Source: Dehalococcoidia bacterium UBA1151 (GTDB taxonomy: Bacteria; Chloroflexota; Dehalococcoidia; Lucifugimonadales; Lucifugimonadaceae). Taken from it: 17,943 nt of DNA. The stretch is taken from assembly GCA_002311865.1 (NCBI GenBank), contig DBZV01000032.1, positions 34,865-52,807 on the forward strand, given 5' to 3'. Shown piece by piece: positions 1 to 8,157 of the stretch. Both the position numbers and the translations under genes were made by a program. Position 1 is the first letter of the stretch. Every line of letters begins with the position of its first letter. Below the pieces are notes generated by a model. That model saw nothing but the letters and a program-made list of their open reading frames with translations, made no database searches and was not told where the DNA came from.

Positions 1-2
1 GA

Positions 3-146
3 TCCATCGATGAGTGGGAGAAAAATGTTGGCCGAGAGCTTCCGGCGTGGACTGGATTACGGAGACCCTCGGCCAACATCTACATTCAAACGCAATACGG
101 GTGCCGTTATGTATCCGAACCGCGCGGGAAAGTAACGGTTTGGTAA
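3..146 (+). CDS. C-terminal fragment of a probable winged-helix (OmpR/PhoB-type) regulator, 5' end outside the window
   Basis: An open frame enters from the left edge and ends at TAA 144-146, giving 47 residues. The stretch IYIQTQYGCRYVSEP resembles the C-terminal beta-hairpin of OmpR-type DNA-binding domains, usually of the form YI.T..G.GY.F. Here the second glycine is replaced by arginine, which weakens the match. It converges on the response regulator that ends at 195, with 48 bp between the two stop codons. No clear terminator separates them; there is only a 5-bp inverted repeat (CGGTT/AACCG, 136-149) over the stop. If the reading is right, this is a second transcription factor facing the phosphorelay operon. 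The assignment rests only on the tail, and any unrelated C-terminus remains possible. Confidence 0.45.
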   Translation, partial: SIDEWEKNVGRELPAWTGLRRPSANIYIQTQYGCRYVSEPRGKVTVW

Positions 147-194
147 CCGAACTGTCTGCCTCACCAACCAATCACTGAAAAATTCATGTCCCGT

Positions 195-878
195 TCAGGG
201 CTTGAAACTGTAGCCCGCGCCTCTATGGGTGACGATTACCGCTGGATCACCGCCTACATCTTTGATCTTGCCGCGAATCCGTCTGATACACATCTTGACC
301 ACACTATCGTCCACCAGGCTGGATCCCCAGGCACGCTCTTTTAGCTCCTTATGCACCATCACTCTGTCGGGGTGATGGGCCATGAAGGACAGTACATCCC
401 ACTCAAGCCGGGAAAGAGGAACCAACTCGTTGTTGACCCGGGCCGTTTTGGTCTCAAAATTCACCGTCAGATCGCCGGAGAGCACCTGTCCGGAGTCCTG
501 CATCTTGGTGGAAGCCCTCGTGCGTCTGAGCACAGCCTGAGTGCGGGCAAGGAGTTCGCTGGAAGAGAAGGGCTTTACGATGTAATCGTCAGCCCCGGTC
601 TCCAGCCCGCGAACCCGCGCCGCCTCGTGGCCTCTGGAGGTAAGAATAATTACCGGGACGGTGGATACTCTGCGCATATCCGCCAATAGTTCGAGGCCAT
701 CCATATCCGGAAGGCCCAGGTCCAAGATCACCAGATCAGGTTTGTTGACCGCAAGAACTCCCATCGCCATGCTGCCTCTGGAGACCGCGGTCACTTCGCA
801 ATCGGGCCAGCGTATCTTGAGGGAGACATCAATAATGTCAACGACCTCCGCCGTGTCTTCAACGATCAGCACGTGCAT
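195..878 (-). CDS. OmpR/PhoB-family response regulator (receiver plus winged helix)
   Basis: This 227-residue cytoplasmic transcription factor has the standard two-domain layout. The receiver (about 1-120) carries the acidic pair E7/D8, phosphoacceptor D53 in the LDLGLPDMDG strand, T80 and K102 in the KPF motif. The winged helix (about 130-227) contains LSRLEWDVLSF, the recognition-helix region with RRIRGKIK, and the final hairpin HRGAGYSF. All catalytic positions are present, so it should be phosphorylated and bind DNA. It is the last gene of the kinase, receiver, HPt, regulator operon and sits 33 bp after the HPt stop, which makes it the likely output of that relay. The start is ATG with a modest GGGG about 7 nt upstream. 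Length is typical of the family. Its target genes cannot be told from the sequence. Confidence 0.95.
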   Translation of the reverse strand: MHVLIVEDTAEVVDIIDVSLKIRWPDCEVTAVSRGSMAMGVLAVNKPDLVILDLGLPDMDGLELLADMRRVSTVPVIILTSRGHEAARVRGLETGADDYIVKPFSSSELLARTQAVLRRTRASTKMQDSGQVLSGDLTVNFETKTARVNNELVPLSRLEWDVLSFMAHHPDRVMVHKELKERAWGSSLVDDSVVKMCIRRIRGKIKDVGGDPAVIVTHRGAGYSFKP

Positions 879-911
879 AGTGCATCCCCGATCACGCCTT
901 GTGAGTGAGGC

Positions 912-1262
912 CTAATTGTCCTCCAACTCACTCCTAATCCCATCGATTGCAACTTTCATCGAGTCTACAGAAGTCTGTTCCCAGGATTCGCTTTCGAGCG
1001 ATAGCTCAATAGTCCTGGCGAAGTCCGAAGAGGCATGAAATCCAAAACTGCCCATCGCGCCAGCCAGCCGATGAGCTTCCACAATCGCCTCCGCAATGGT
1101 GTCCTGATCGATCTTACCGTGATCAAGGTCAGAGACACATTTATTGACTATCTCTACCCGTTCAAGAATCTGCGACTTTCTACGCTTCCACACATCCATC
1201 ACAGCTTCTTGTAGCTGGGCGTTTAACTCCTCGTCGGGATACTCCAATTCGCTGCCCGCCAC
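912..1262 (-). CDS. Stand-alone histidine phosphotransferase (HPt) protein
   Basis: A 116-residue, mostly helical protein with the HPt signature AHRLAGAMGSFGF at about residues 63-75. H64 is the probable phosphorylated histidine, and G68, G71 and G74 are in the expected places. HPt domains carry phosphate between two receivers and have no catalytic activity. It lies between the lone receiver gene (stop 1264-1266) and the OmpR-type regulator gene, so the inferred role is shuttling phosphate from the receiver to the regulator. The start is GTG (1260-1262), one base after the TGA of the receiver gene, implying translational coupling; the Shine-Dalgarno is poor. A later in-frame ATG (residue 22) would remove part of the first helix and is less likely. 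Confidence 0.88.
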   Translation of the reverse strand: MAGSELEYPDEELNAQLQEAVMDVWKRRKSQILERVEIVNKCVSDLDHGKIDQDTIAEAIVEAHRLAGAMGSFGFHASSDFARTIELSLESESWEQTSVDSMKVAIDGIRSELEDN

Positions 1263-1263
1263 G

Positions 1264-1644
1264 TCAGTCCGTCCATCCCAGGATCTGAGCCATCTCCGCG
1301 CCCAGCTTCATAGGGTCAAATGGTTTCTGGATTGTTCCGTCTACCCCGGTCTTTTCATAGGTAACGAAATCTGAACGCTGCGTCTTGGCGGTGAGCAACA
1401 ACACAGGCACATCGGCCGCTCCCGGGATCTCACGGATCTTCCCAAAAGTTGTTGGACCATCCATCCCCGGCATCTGGACATCAAGCAAAATTACGTTGAA
1501 CTGGCCTGAGGCCAATTGCTCAAGCGCTTCAGGGCCGGAGGAGACTGGGACCACATCCCACCCCATAATGGCCTCCAGTGAAAGTTGCGTGACCTCACGA
1601 ATATGTTCATCATCGTCAACCAGCAAAACCCTTACTGAAGCCAC
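1264..1644 (-). CDS. Single-domain response regulator (CheY/Spo0F-like receiver)
   Basis: A 126-residue receiver with no output domain. The active site is complete: D10-D12 acidic cluster, phosphoacceptor D55 in LLDVQMPGMDG, T85 in LLLTAK and K107 in QKPF. Its place in the operon, directly after the giant kinase and directly before the HPt gene, fits the middle Asp of a four-step phosphorelay, as Spo0F does in Bacillus. The kinase has no receiver of its own, so this protein would stand in for the receiver of a hybrid kinase. The start is GTG (1642-1644), two bases after the kinase TAA (1647-1649), with GGGGA about 10 nt upstream inside the kinase gene. A phosphate-sink role is the main alternative. 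Confidence 0.92.
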   Translation of the reverse strand: MASVRVLLVDDDEHIREVTQLSLEAIMGWDVVPVSSGPEALEQLASGQFNVILLDVQMPGMDGPTTFGKIREIPGAADVPVLLLTAKTQRSDFVTYEKTGVDGTIQKPFDPMKLGAEMAQILGWTD

Positions 1645-1646
1645 GA

Positions 1647-4600
1647 TTACACGGTCCCCACAGACAGGTCCAACGCAGAATTGGGCCTGACAAAGCGCTC
1701 AGGGATCACAGGCACCCAGAACGTGAACGTACTCCCCTCGCCTTCAATCGATTCAACGGCGATTTCGCCTCCATGTTGCTCGATTATCGATTTGCAGATT
1801 GTCAGACCCAGACCGGTTCCTCCCATTTCACGCGAAACCGAAGCGTCAACCTGCTGGAATTTGTCGAATACAGTCTCTAGTTTTTCGGATGGTATTCCCC
1901 GCCCATGATCCTCTATTTCAACAACTACTCGAGAGTCATCGGCGTGCGCCCGAATTAGCACATCTGCACCCGGGTCTGAAAACTTGATCGCGTTGCTGAT
2001 CAGGTTAGCCAGCGTCTGAATCATTCGATCCCTGTCAATCAACATCGTGAGGTCTGGCGATGATTCCACCTTCAGGCTCACGCCGCTTGCCCCGGCCAGT
2101 GAGCTCATCTCCCCGGAGGCCTGCTCAAGTAGTTCCCGAACGTTCCACGGCTGGATATCCATGGTGACCAGGCCTGATTCAATACGCTCTACATCCAGAA
2201 TGTCATTGATGAGACGCACCAGTCTCTCAGTGTTGCTTACCGCCACCTCAAGCATTCTGCCGGTCTTCTCGGGCTGATCGTCAAGAACACCACCGGCCAG
2301 GAGGCCCAAAGACGCTCGCAGTGATGTCAGCGGCGTGCGCAGCTCATGACTAACCACCGAAACAAACTCATCTTTTGTCCTCTCAAGAGCCATTCGCGCG
2401 GAGATATCCCTGTAGATTTCACGAGAAGATATGAGGGTGCCGGCCTCAATTTTTGGGTTTGCTGTGCCGCGGACGTAAATCGCTTCGCCAGATTTGGTCC
2501 GGAAGATTGCCTCGACCTCACCTCCGGCATTACCTGCCAGCATCAGACCAAAATATATCCGACTTTTTTGAGCACTATCAGGGTGAATAATGTCCCATAC
2601 AGTCATTCCGTCCAGTTCGTTTGCTGTATAGCCCAACCGATTCAACCAGGCCTTGTTCACATACTCAAATTTGCCGTCAGCATCAACGCTCTGAATCAAC
2701 TCGTCTGCGTTATCAAACAGATCACGATAGCGTTCTTCACTCTCCGCCGCCGCTTCCAGGGCCTGCAGGCGTCTGGAACTATCTCGATACTGAATCGAAT
2801 AGGCGAGCGGGTTTTTGGTTGATGCGCCGCCGTCAATGGGCACGATAAGCGCCTCAACCGGGAACTCTGTCCCATCAATTCTTACCGCTCGAGGCTCACC
2901 CCACCAGAACCCATGCTCATTGGCCTCGGGTATCCCTACTTCTTCAACTGCCTTCCTTCCTTCGCGGTCAAAGAGGTCATACCCCGTAAGCCCTTCCGGA
3001 ACAGGGCCATCCGCAACAATACCCAACAGATCACGGCCAGCTTGATTTATGTACTTGATCCGCATCGCAGGGTCCGTCAACGCCACGAAGTCCGGACTGG
3101 CTTCAACGGTGTTGGCCAGCTTCCTCACCTCTTCAAGAAGCTGTGCCGTTTCAACCATTCCGGCCATCTGATTAGCGACCCGCTCCAGCAGAATGGCGTG
3201 GTGGTCAACATACGCTCCAGAATGCTTTGAATAGGCCACTAGGGCGCCAAGATTTTTATCTTGAGCAATGATTGGAGCCCCCACGACTGATCGCCCGCCA
3301 CTGTCGTGAATCGACTGCAACCCTGGGTACTGACTCGTGAGGTCATCCCCGTCATCTGGAATATACAAAATTGGTTTTTTTGAATGGCTCAGCGCGTGAG
3401 TAAAGCTTCCTGAAAGTGGCCGTGGTTCACTGAGAACCGCGTCCTCTTCTGAGATAATTTCTCCAAGGTCCGCATCGATTACTCGAAATGTCTCACTCTC
3501 CCGATCAATTAGCGTGAGTCCAATACCATCTGATGGAATTAATTCTCGAATGATCTGTTTTGTGGCAGCAAACATTCCCTGCACGCTCTGAGAGGAATTC
3601 ACCAGGCGGCCAACATCCGCGAGTGCCTGGTTTGTTTCGGCCTCTTCTTTTAGCCGCTCTTGTAACGAGAAGGTTTCAATCATTCCAGAAATTTGAGAGA
3701 CCATACGCTCAGCAGAGTTCACGTCTGTTGGGGAGAATGCTTCATATTTCATCGAGAACATCACCAGCGTGCCAAACGCTTTTCCCTGGGAGACCAGAGG
3801 CACAGCTAAAAATGATCTAGCACCGCCATCAAACAAAGTCTTGAGGCTGGGATAAGCCGCGAGTGGATGGTCGCCTTCCGGAGGAGAAACAAGGATTGTG
3901 CGCCGCTCAGAGGAGGCCGCCTGAGTAAGGGTTCCAGCCAGCGGAATATCACGTTGCCCGTCTGGGCGATCTGGCAAGACCGAGCCGGTATCAACCTGAA
4001 TCAGGTGAGCAACAGACTCTCCTGAGTTAATAATTGCCAGTGCCAATCCGTCAATGGGCAACAGATCGCGGGCCAGCGGTTTCATATCATGAAACATCTC
4101 ATGGATGCTTCCCGCGGAGTTCACTACCCTGCCAATTTCAGCCAGAAGCTCGTTTACTCGCCCTTCATGCTGAATCTGTTCATGGAGCTCAGCAGTCTCT
4201 AACGTGCCTGCGATCTGCCGAGCAATCCTCTCCGCAAGATTCGCATGAGGCTTATCGAATGCCGATTCCGCCTCAGACTGAAAAAACATTGTCCCAATCA
4301 CCTCTCGCCTGGAGATGATAGGCGTGACCATGAATGATCGGCTTCCTGCCTCAAATAGAGGCAACAAATTGGGTGCCCGACCCTCTATTTCCGACACGTC
4401 ACGTGGGGAGAACCTGATGGTTTTTTTGGAATCAAATGCCTCTGCGCCAATTCCCGGTCTGAACGGCATCCGGATGCCTCTGATCGGTCTCCCCAAACGA
4501 TCACGCCGATCGGATTCAACAATGCGCAGTTGCCCCGTGCCCTTTTCGATCAGGCTCAATCCAATACCATCGGCCGGCACGAGTTGAGGAACCAACTGAT

Positions 4601-6779
4601 TCAAGTGTCCAAACATCTCAGACACTGATGCTGAGTCACCCGTCACCCGCCCGATCTCAGCCAGGAGTTCTCTTTCCCTCGCCTCCTCGCCCAGCGCGAT
4701 GTGCAATTTAATGTTGTTGATCGATGGTGTGATGTGTGTTGCAACGCGCCGTAGTAGTTCTAAATCTTGCGCTGTGTACTCGTACGCATCACTGCTTCGA
4801 ATGCTTATATAGCCCAGCAGGTCCTCGTCAGAGATTCCTAGAGGTGCTTCAATCCAGGAGGTCATCGCCGTCTCAGATTGTGAGGTTTCATCTCTGCCTG
4901 TAAGTGCCTGGCCGATCGGTTTAATCACAGCCGTCGTCCGCCACTTCCAGGGGACTCCCGGCCCATCGTAGTTTGTGGGATGATCACCCACCCTCAACCC
5001 GTCGACCTCAAGGCCGCGCACGTAAGCCGTAGTCAGTATCGATGGATCGTGTTCCTCAATCAATGAAATTGAAAACCTGTCATATGGAATCAAGGGGAGC
5101 AACTCATCTGCCACGCGGCTAAACACGTCATCCTGCTCTAGCCCGGAGGACGCCGCGCTTGTGATTGATGCCAGCGCCTCTTGCACCCTGGTCTCGCGCT
5201 GTTGCTCCTCGTAAAGCAGAGTGCTTTGAATCCCGCCTGATATTTGTACAGCGATGGCCTGAGCTGTGCGAATCTCCTCCTCATCAAATGCCTGCGATTT
5301 CTTGGAGCGAAAATCAAGGCATCCGATTATCGATCCCTGCCACTCCAGAGGAGTGGACAGTCGAGACAGAAGACCAACTTCCAGGGCTGTATTTTGGATC
5401 GTGATATTTTTCGATTCTCGCCTTGTGACAGCTTCGTCTGAAACGATCGTTTCGCCATGCAATATCACAGACTGTCGGGATGAATCGGAAATGGGTATTC
5501 GTGTCCCCACCGCCGAACCTTCCATTGTGGTTCCGTAAACATAGGCAATTTCGATTTCACCTGAACCGGGTGGCAAAAGCATTACAACCACCCGGTCAAA
5601 ATCAATAATTTTCTGTGCCGCCTTAGCGAATTGCGAATACACGTCCTCTATCGACGGAGAAGAACTGACGATGCGCCCTATTTCGGCGAGTCCCTCACGA
5701 ACCCCGGCAACTTTGGCCGTGTCATCTCGAAGTTGAGAAGTGGCTACAACACCAGATATCTGTGCCGCGACGGATTCCGCCAACCTAATGTCATGTTGCC
5801 CATAGCCATCCGGGTTAATTGACCGAAAATTGAGGGTCCCAATTGGATTATCTCGCCAGATCAAAGGGACTATCAGCATTGATCGGAGACCAGCGGCAAG
5901 GGCCAATCGCGTGGGCTCGCTCTCACTCGTGCGCTCCAGGAGGGCTGATTCATCCAAGGAAATCAGCCGATTCTCTTGCATGGAGATGTACTTTTCAGTA
6001 GTTGCCAGCGGGGGGCGCGTCGGATCTTCCAAGCCATCTATATGAGTCCCGACAACATACTCATCAACCAACTCGTCCCGGGCCTTGTTCACAAGAGAAA
6101 TTACCAGACGATCGAATTGGATTAGCTTCGCAACCTGGTCGGCGAAAAGAAGATAGATGTCTTTAATCTCTGCAGACGAGGCGATAGTCTGACCAATCCT
6201 CGCAAGTACGCCTTCCTCGTCCGCCTTACGCTCCAGCTCACGCCTGAGTTGCTCTGAGGCCAAAGAGCCCGAGATCGCGTCAGCCACAGATGAGATAAAC
6301 GTAATCTCTGAATTTCCGTATGTTGCAGGCTCCAGAGATCGAACATGAAGAATTCCAATCTGGCGTTCCTGGCTCTGAAGCACGCAAGATACTCCAGACT
6401 TGAAGCCAGCATCAATCACAACCTTCATATCAGGAACTTGAGCGAGAATCTCTTTGTAATTTGACTCGTCGTGAACCAGCGGCTCAGGGTGGTCCTTGAC
6501 ATAACCGGAAATTGTGCCCGCGATTGGCAGCACGTCTTCCGTGGTTCGGCCAGGGATATGAACGCCAGAGATGTGCTCGTCTACAAGATACTTTCCATCG
6601 TTATCAAAGCTGGTTATGACCACCCGGTCGGCCGACACAATTGTCTTCAGGATGCCAACAACACGATCGAATGCCGCGGCAAGAGATGGCTCAAGGCTCA
6701 GGACACGCCCGATATCAACGAGCGCGCGGGTTGCCCTAGCTGATTGCGCCGATTCTTGCTTTGCGTCAAGGCTGGTCAT
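1647..6779 (-). CDS. Giant soluble sensor histidine kinase: seven GAF, two PAS, HisKA and HATPase domains
   Basis: This 1710-residue protein has no signal peptide or membrane segment, so it should sense intracellular signals. The N-terminal 1228 residues hold seven GAF-like modules, roughly 19-190, 191-363, 364-535, 536-705, 706-878, 879-1052 and 1053-1228. Each opens with a linker like LAEIGRVVNSAGSI, which is degenerate in module 4. Two PAS domains follow (about 1229-1347 and 1348-1472). HisKA carries H1478 in SHELRTPL. The HATPase has N1596 in the N box, D1624 in EDHGRGIP and GGTGLGL at 1653-1659, so the kinase looks active. It lacks a receiver; a lone receiver gene follows two bases downstream. 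GAF ligands are unknown, and no phytochrome-type Cys-His pair is visible. The start is ATG with a weak ribosome site. An extended -10 element lies at 6824-6843. Confidence 0.95.
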   Translation of the reverse strand: MTSLDAKQESAQSARATRALVDIGRVLSLEPSLAAAFDRVVGILKTIVSADRVVITSFDNDGKYLVDEHISGVHIPGRTTEDVLPIAGTISGYVKDHPEPLVHDESNYKEILAQVPDMKVVIDAGFKSGVSCVLQSQERQIGILHVRSLEPATYGNSEITFISSVADAISGSLASEQLRRELERKADEEGVLARIGQTIASSAEIKDIYLLFADQVAKLIQFDRLVISLVNKARDELVDEYVVGTHIDGLEDPTRPPLATTEKYISMQENRLISLDESALLERTSESEPTRLALAAGLRSMLIVPLIWRDNPIGTLNFRSINPDGYGQHDIRLAESVAAQISGVVATSQLRDDTAKVAGVREGLAEIGRIVSSSPSIEDVYSQFAKAAQKIIDFDRVVVMLLPPGSGEIEIAYVYGTTMEGSAVGTRIPISDSSRQSVILHGETIVSDEAVTRRESKNITIQNTALEVGLLSRLSTPLEWQGSIIGCLDFRSKKSQAFDEEEIRTAQAIAVQISGGIQSTLLYEEQQRETRVQEALASITSAASSGLEQDDVFSRVADELLPLIPYDRFSISLIEEHDPSILTTAYVRGLEVDGLRVGDHPTNYDGPGVPWKWRTTAVIKPIGQALTGRDETSQSETAMTSWIEAPLGISDEDLLGYISIRSSDAYEYTAQDLELLRRVATHITPSINNIKLHIALGEEARERELLAEIGRVTGDSASVSEMFGHLNQLVPQLVPADGIGLSLIEKGTGQLRIVESDRRDRLGRPIRGIRMPFRPGIGAEAFDSKKTIRFSPRDVSEIEGRAPNLLPLFEAGSRSFMVTPIISRREVIGTMFFQSEAESAFDKPHANLAERIARQIAGTLETAELHEQIQHEGRVNELLAEIGRVVNSAGSIHEMFHDMKPLARDLLPIDGLALAIINSGESVAHLIQVDTGSVLPDRPDGQRDIPLAGTLTQAASSERRTILVSPPEGDHPLAAYPSLKTLFDGGARSFLAVPLVSQGKAFGTLVMFSMKYEAFSPTDVNSAERMVSQISGMIETFSLQERLKEEAETNQALADVGRLVNSSQSVQGMFAATKQIIRELIPSDGIGLTLIDRESETFRVIDADLGEIISEEDAVLSEPRPLSGSFTHALSHSKKPILYIPDDGDDLTSQYPGLQSIHDSGGRSVVGAPIIAQDKNLGALVAYSKHSGAYVDHHAILLERVANQMAGMVETAQLLEEVRKLANTVEASPDFVALTDPAMRIKYINQAGRDLLGIVADGPVPEGLTGYDLFDREGRKAVEEVGIPEANEHGFWWGEPRAVRIDGTEFPVEALIVPIDGGASTKNPLAYSIQYRDSSRRLQALEAAAESEERYRDLFDNADELIQSVDADGKFEYVNKAWLNRLGYTANELDGMTVWDIIHPDSAQKSRIYFGLMLAGNAGGEVEAIFRTKSGEAIYVRGTANPKIEAGTLISSREIYRDISARMALERTKDEFVSVVSHELRTPLTSLRASLGLLAGGVLDDQPEKTGRMLEVAVSNTERLVRLINDILDVERIESGLVTMDIQPWNVRELLEQASGEMSSLAGASGVSLKVESSPDLTMLIDRDRMIQTLANLISNAIKFSDPGADVLIRAHADDSRVVVEIEDHGRGIPSEKLETVFDKFQQVDASVSREMGGTGLGLTICKSIIEQHGGEIAVESIEGEGSTFTFWVPVIPERFVRPNSALDLSVGTV

Positions 6780-6823
6780 GATGCGTCTCTATTTCAGCAT
6801 TTGAGGAACGGAGCCTACTCAAA

Positions 6824-6843
6824 AATCGTAGCAGACGTTTGCT
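6824..6843 (-). promoter_or_regulatory. Putative extended -10 promoter/operator upstream of the kinase operon
   Basis: Read on the minus strand, this 20-mer contains AGCA-N6-TGCT, an inverted repeat, running into TGCTACGAT, a plausible extended -10 (TGn-TACGAT). It lies 45 bp upstream of the kinase start and is identical at 18 of 20 positions to 16594-16613 upstream of ftsH. A second AGCAAA...TGCTA pair lies just upstream, at the end of tyrS. No convincing -35 is visible. The element could be a promoter, an operator or both. It also lies between tyrS and a T-run, so a weak tyrS terminator is a competing reading. Confidence 0.4.
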
Positions 6844-6861
6844 TAGCAGCCCTCTGCTTTG

Positions 6862-8145
6862 CTAAACAAGTTCCACGAGGTGGAAGTCACGAGCGCCACG
6901 CCGAAGGACGATGACCTTACCTTCAACAACGTCGTCCAGGTTCACGGCGCGGCTAACATCTCTCTCACGACGATTGTTGAGGTAGATGCCTCCTTGATCA
7001 ATCAATCTTCTGGCTTCTCCCGCTGATTTCGCGAGCCCCACTTCTGCAAGCAGCTTAGGCAGCAGGATTCCCGAGCCTTCCAGCGCAGATTTAGCCATAT
7101 CACTGGATGGCACATCAGAGAAGATGTCATGCAGATCACGGGCGGAGAGGCCGCTCAATTCACCGCCAAAGAGAACTTTGCTCGCTGACTCCGCGGCCTG
7201 CAGACCTCCGGCACCGTGAACCAGTTCGGTGACTTCCATGGCAAGACGCCGCTGGCCCTCACGCTCCTTCGGACGCTCCTCAGTTGCCGTCGATATTTCA
7301 GCAATTTCATCGCGGGTAAGAAAACTGAAGAGCTTCAAGTATGGAACAACATCGGCGTCGGCGGTGTTCAAGAAGAACTGATAGAGCTTGAATGGCGATG
7401 TGACCTCTGGATCAAGTGCAGGCGCACCGCCCACGCTCTTCCCAAACTTCTCTCCAGTTGCGGTGGTAATCAGCGGGTACACCAGGGCTTGTGCCTCGAC
7501 CGAGCGGGTCCTTCTGATCAGATCAACACCGCCAAGCAGGTTACCCCACTGGTCGCTTCCGCCAATCTGCATCTTGCAGCCGTAGCGATCATGCAACACC
7601 TGGTAATCGTAGGCCTGCAGAAGCATGTAGCTGAATTCTGTGTAGGAGATGCCGTCCTCGCGCTTGAGCCGGTTCTTTACTGACTCTCGGGTAAGCATAC
7701 GGTTCACTGTGAAGTGCTTTCCAACATCGCGCATGAACTCAATCGCACTGATGTCCATCAGCCAGTTTGCATTGTTCACCACACGTGCCGGATTTACGTT
7801 TGTCTCAAAGTCCAGGAATCTACCTAGCTGCTCGCGGACCGCGTAGACATTCCCTTCAATCTCGGAGGTGGAAAGCAGTGGTCGCTCGGAGCTTTTTCCA
7901 CTGGGATCGCCGATCATTCCTGTTCCGCCGCCAACCAGCGCAATGGGAGAGTGGCCATGCCGTTGTAAGCGCAGCAGGCCCATGATGGGAACCAGGTTTC
8001 CAATGTGCAGGCTCTTCGCGGTGGGATCAAAACCACAGTAGACAGTGATTTTTTCGGTATCAAGGAGCTTCTCACTCCCTGGCGTGGCATCGTAGATTGC
8101 GCCGCGCCACTTCAATTCTTCAAATGCGTTCATTTTATTACTCAT
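6862..8145 (-). CDS. tyrS: Tyrosine--tRNA ligase
   Basis: Charges tRNA-Tyr with tyrosine using ATP, in the cytoplasm. At 427 residues it is the usual length of the bacterial short-form (TyrRS-1) enzyme. The Rossmann catalytic domain carries the HIGH motif as HIGN (47-50), the tyrosine-binding helix with Y173, Q177 and D180, the segment GGSDQWGN (195-202), and the KMSKS loop as KFGKS (233-237). The C-terminal S4 RNA-binding domain covers about 360-427. It is the last gene of the run containing trpA, aroH, DAHP synthase and ribF, 12 bp after the ribF stop. ATG at 8145 is used here; ATG at residue 5 (8133) is an alternative, and neither has a strong Shine-Dalgarno. No T-box leader precedes it. 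Confidence 0.97.
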   Translation of the reverse strand: MSNKMNAFEELKWRGAIYDATPGSEKLLDTEKITVYCGFDPTAKSLHIGNLVPIMGLLRLQRHGHSPIALVGGGTGMIGDPSGKSSERPLLSTSEIEGNVYAVREQLGRFLDFETNVNPARVVNNANWLMDISAIEFMRDVGKHFTVNRMLTRESVKNRLKREDGISYTEFSYMLLQAYDYQVLHDRYGCKMQIGGSDQWGNLLGGVDLIRRTRSVEAQALVYPLITTATGEKFGKSVGGAPALDPEVTSPFKLYQFFLNTADADVVPYLKLFSFLTRDEIAEISTATEERPKEREGQRRLAMEVTELVHGAGGLQAAESASKVLFGGELSGLSARDLHDIFSDVPSSDMAKSALEGSGILLPKLLAEVGLAKSAGEARRLIDQGGIYLNNRRERDVSRAVNLDDVVEGKVIVLRRGARDFHLVELV

Positions 8146-8157
8146 ATGTGCCGGGTT

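Noticed and set aside
351..689. 112-residue plus-strand frame
   Set aside because: Lies wholly opposite the well-supported OmpR-type response regulator and has no recognisable domain or ribosome site; antisense shadow.
2346..2822. 158-residue plus-strand frame
   Set aside because: Opposite the HisKA/PAS part of the giant kinase, whose motifs are intact; no family resemblance.
1647..6779. Possibility that a GAF module of the giant kinase is a bilin-binding phytochrome domain
   Set aside because: No Cys-His chromophore motif is present; the few cysteines (for example C132) are not in the expected context.
6844..6861. T-box or strong terminator associated with tyrS
   Set aside because: Only short AGCAG/CTGCT and AGCA/TGCT pairings occur after tyrS, and no T-box signature lies before it; too weak to call.
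7216..7683. 155-residue plus-strand frame
   Set aside because: Antisense to tyrS catalytic-domain codons, which carry conserved motifs; shadow frame.
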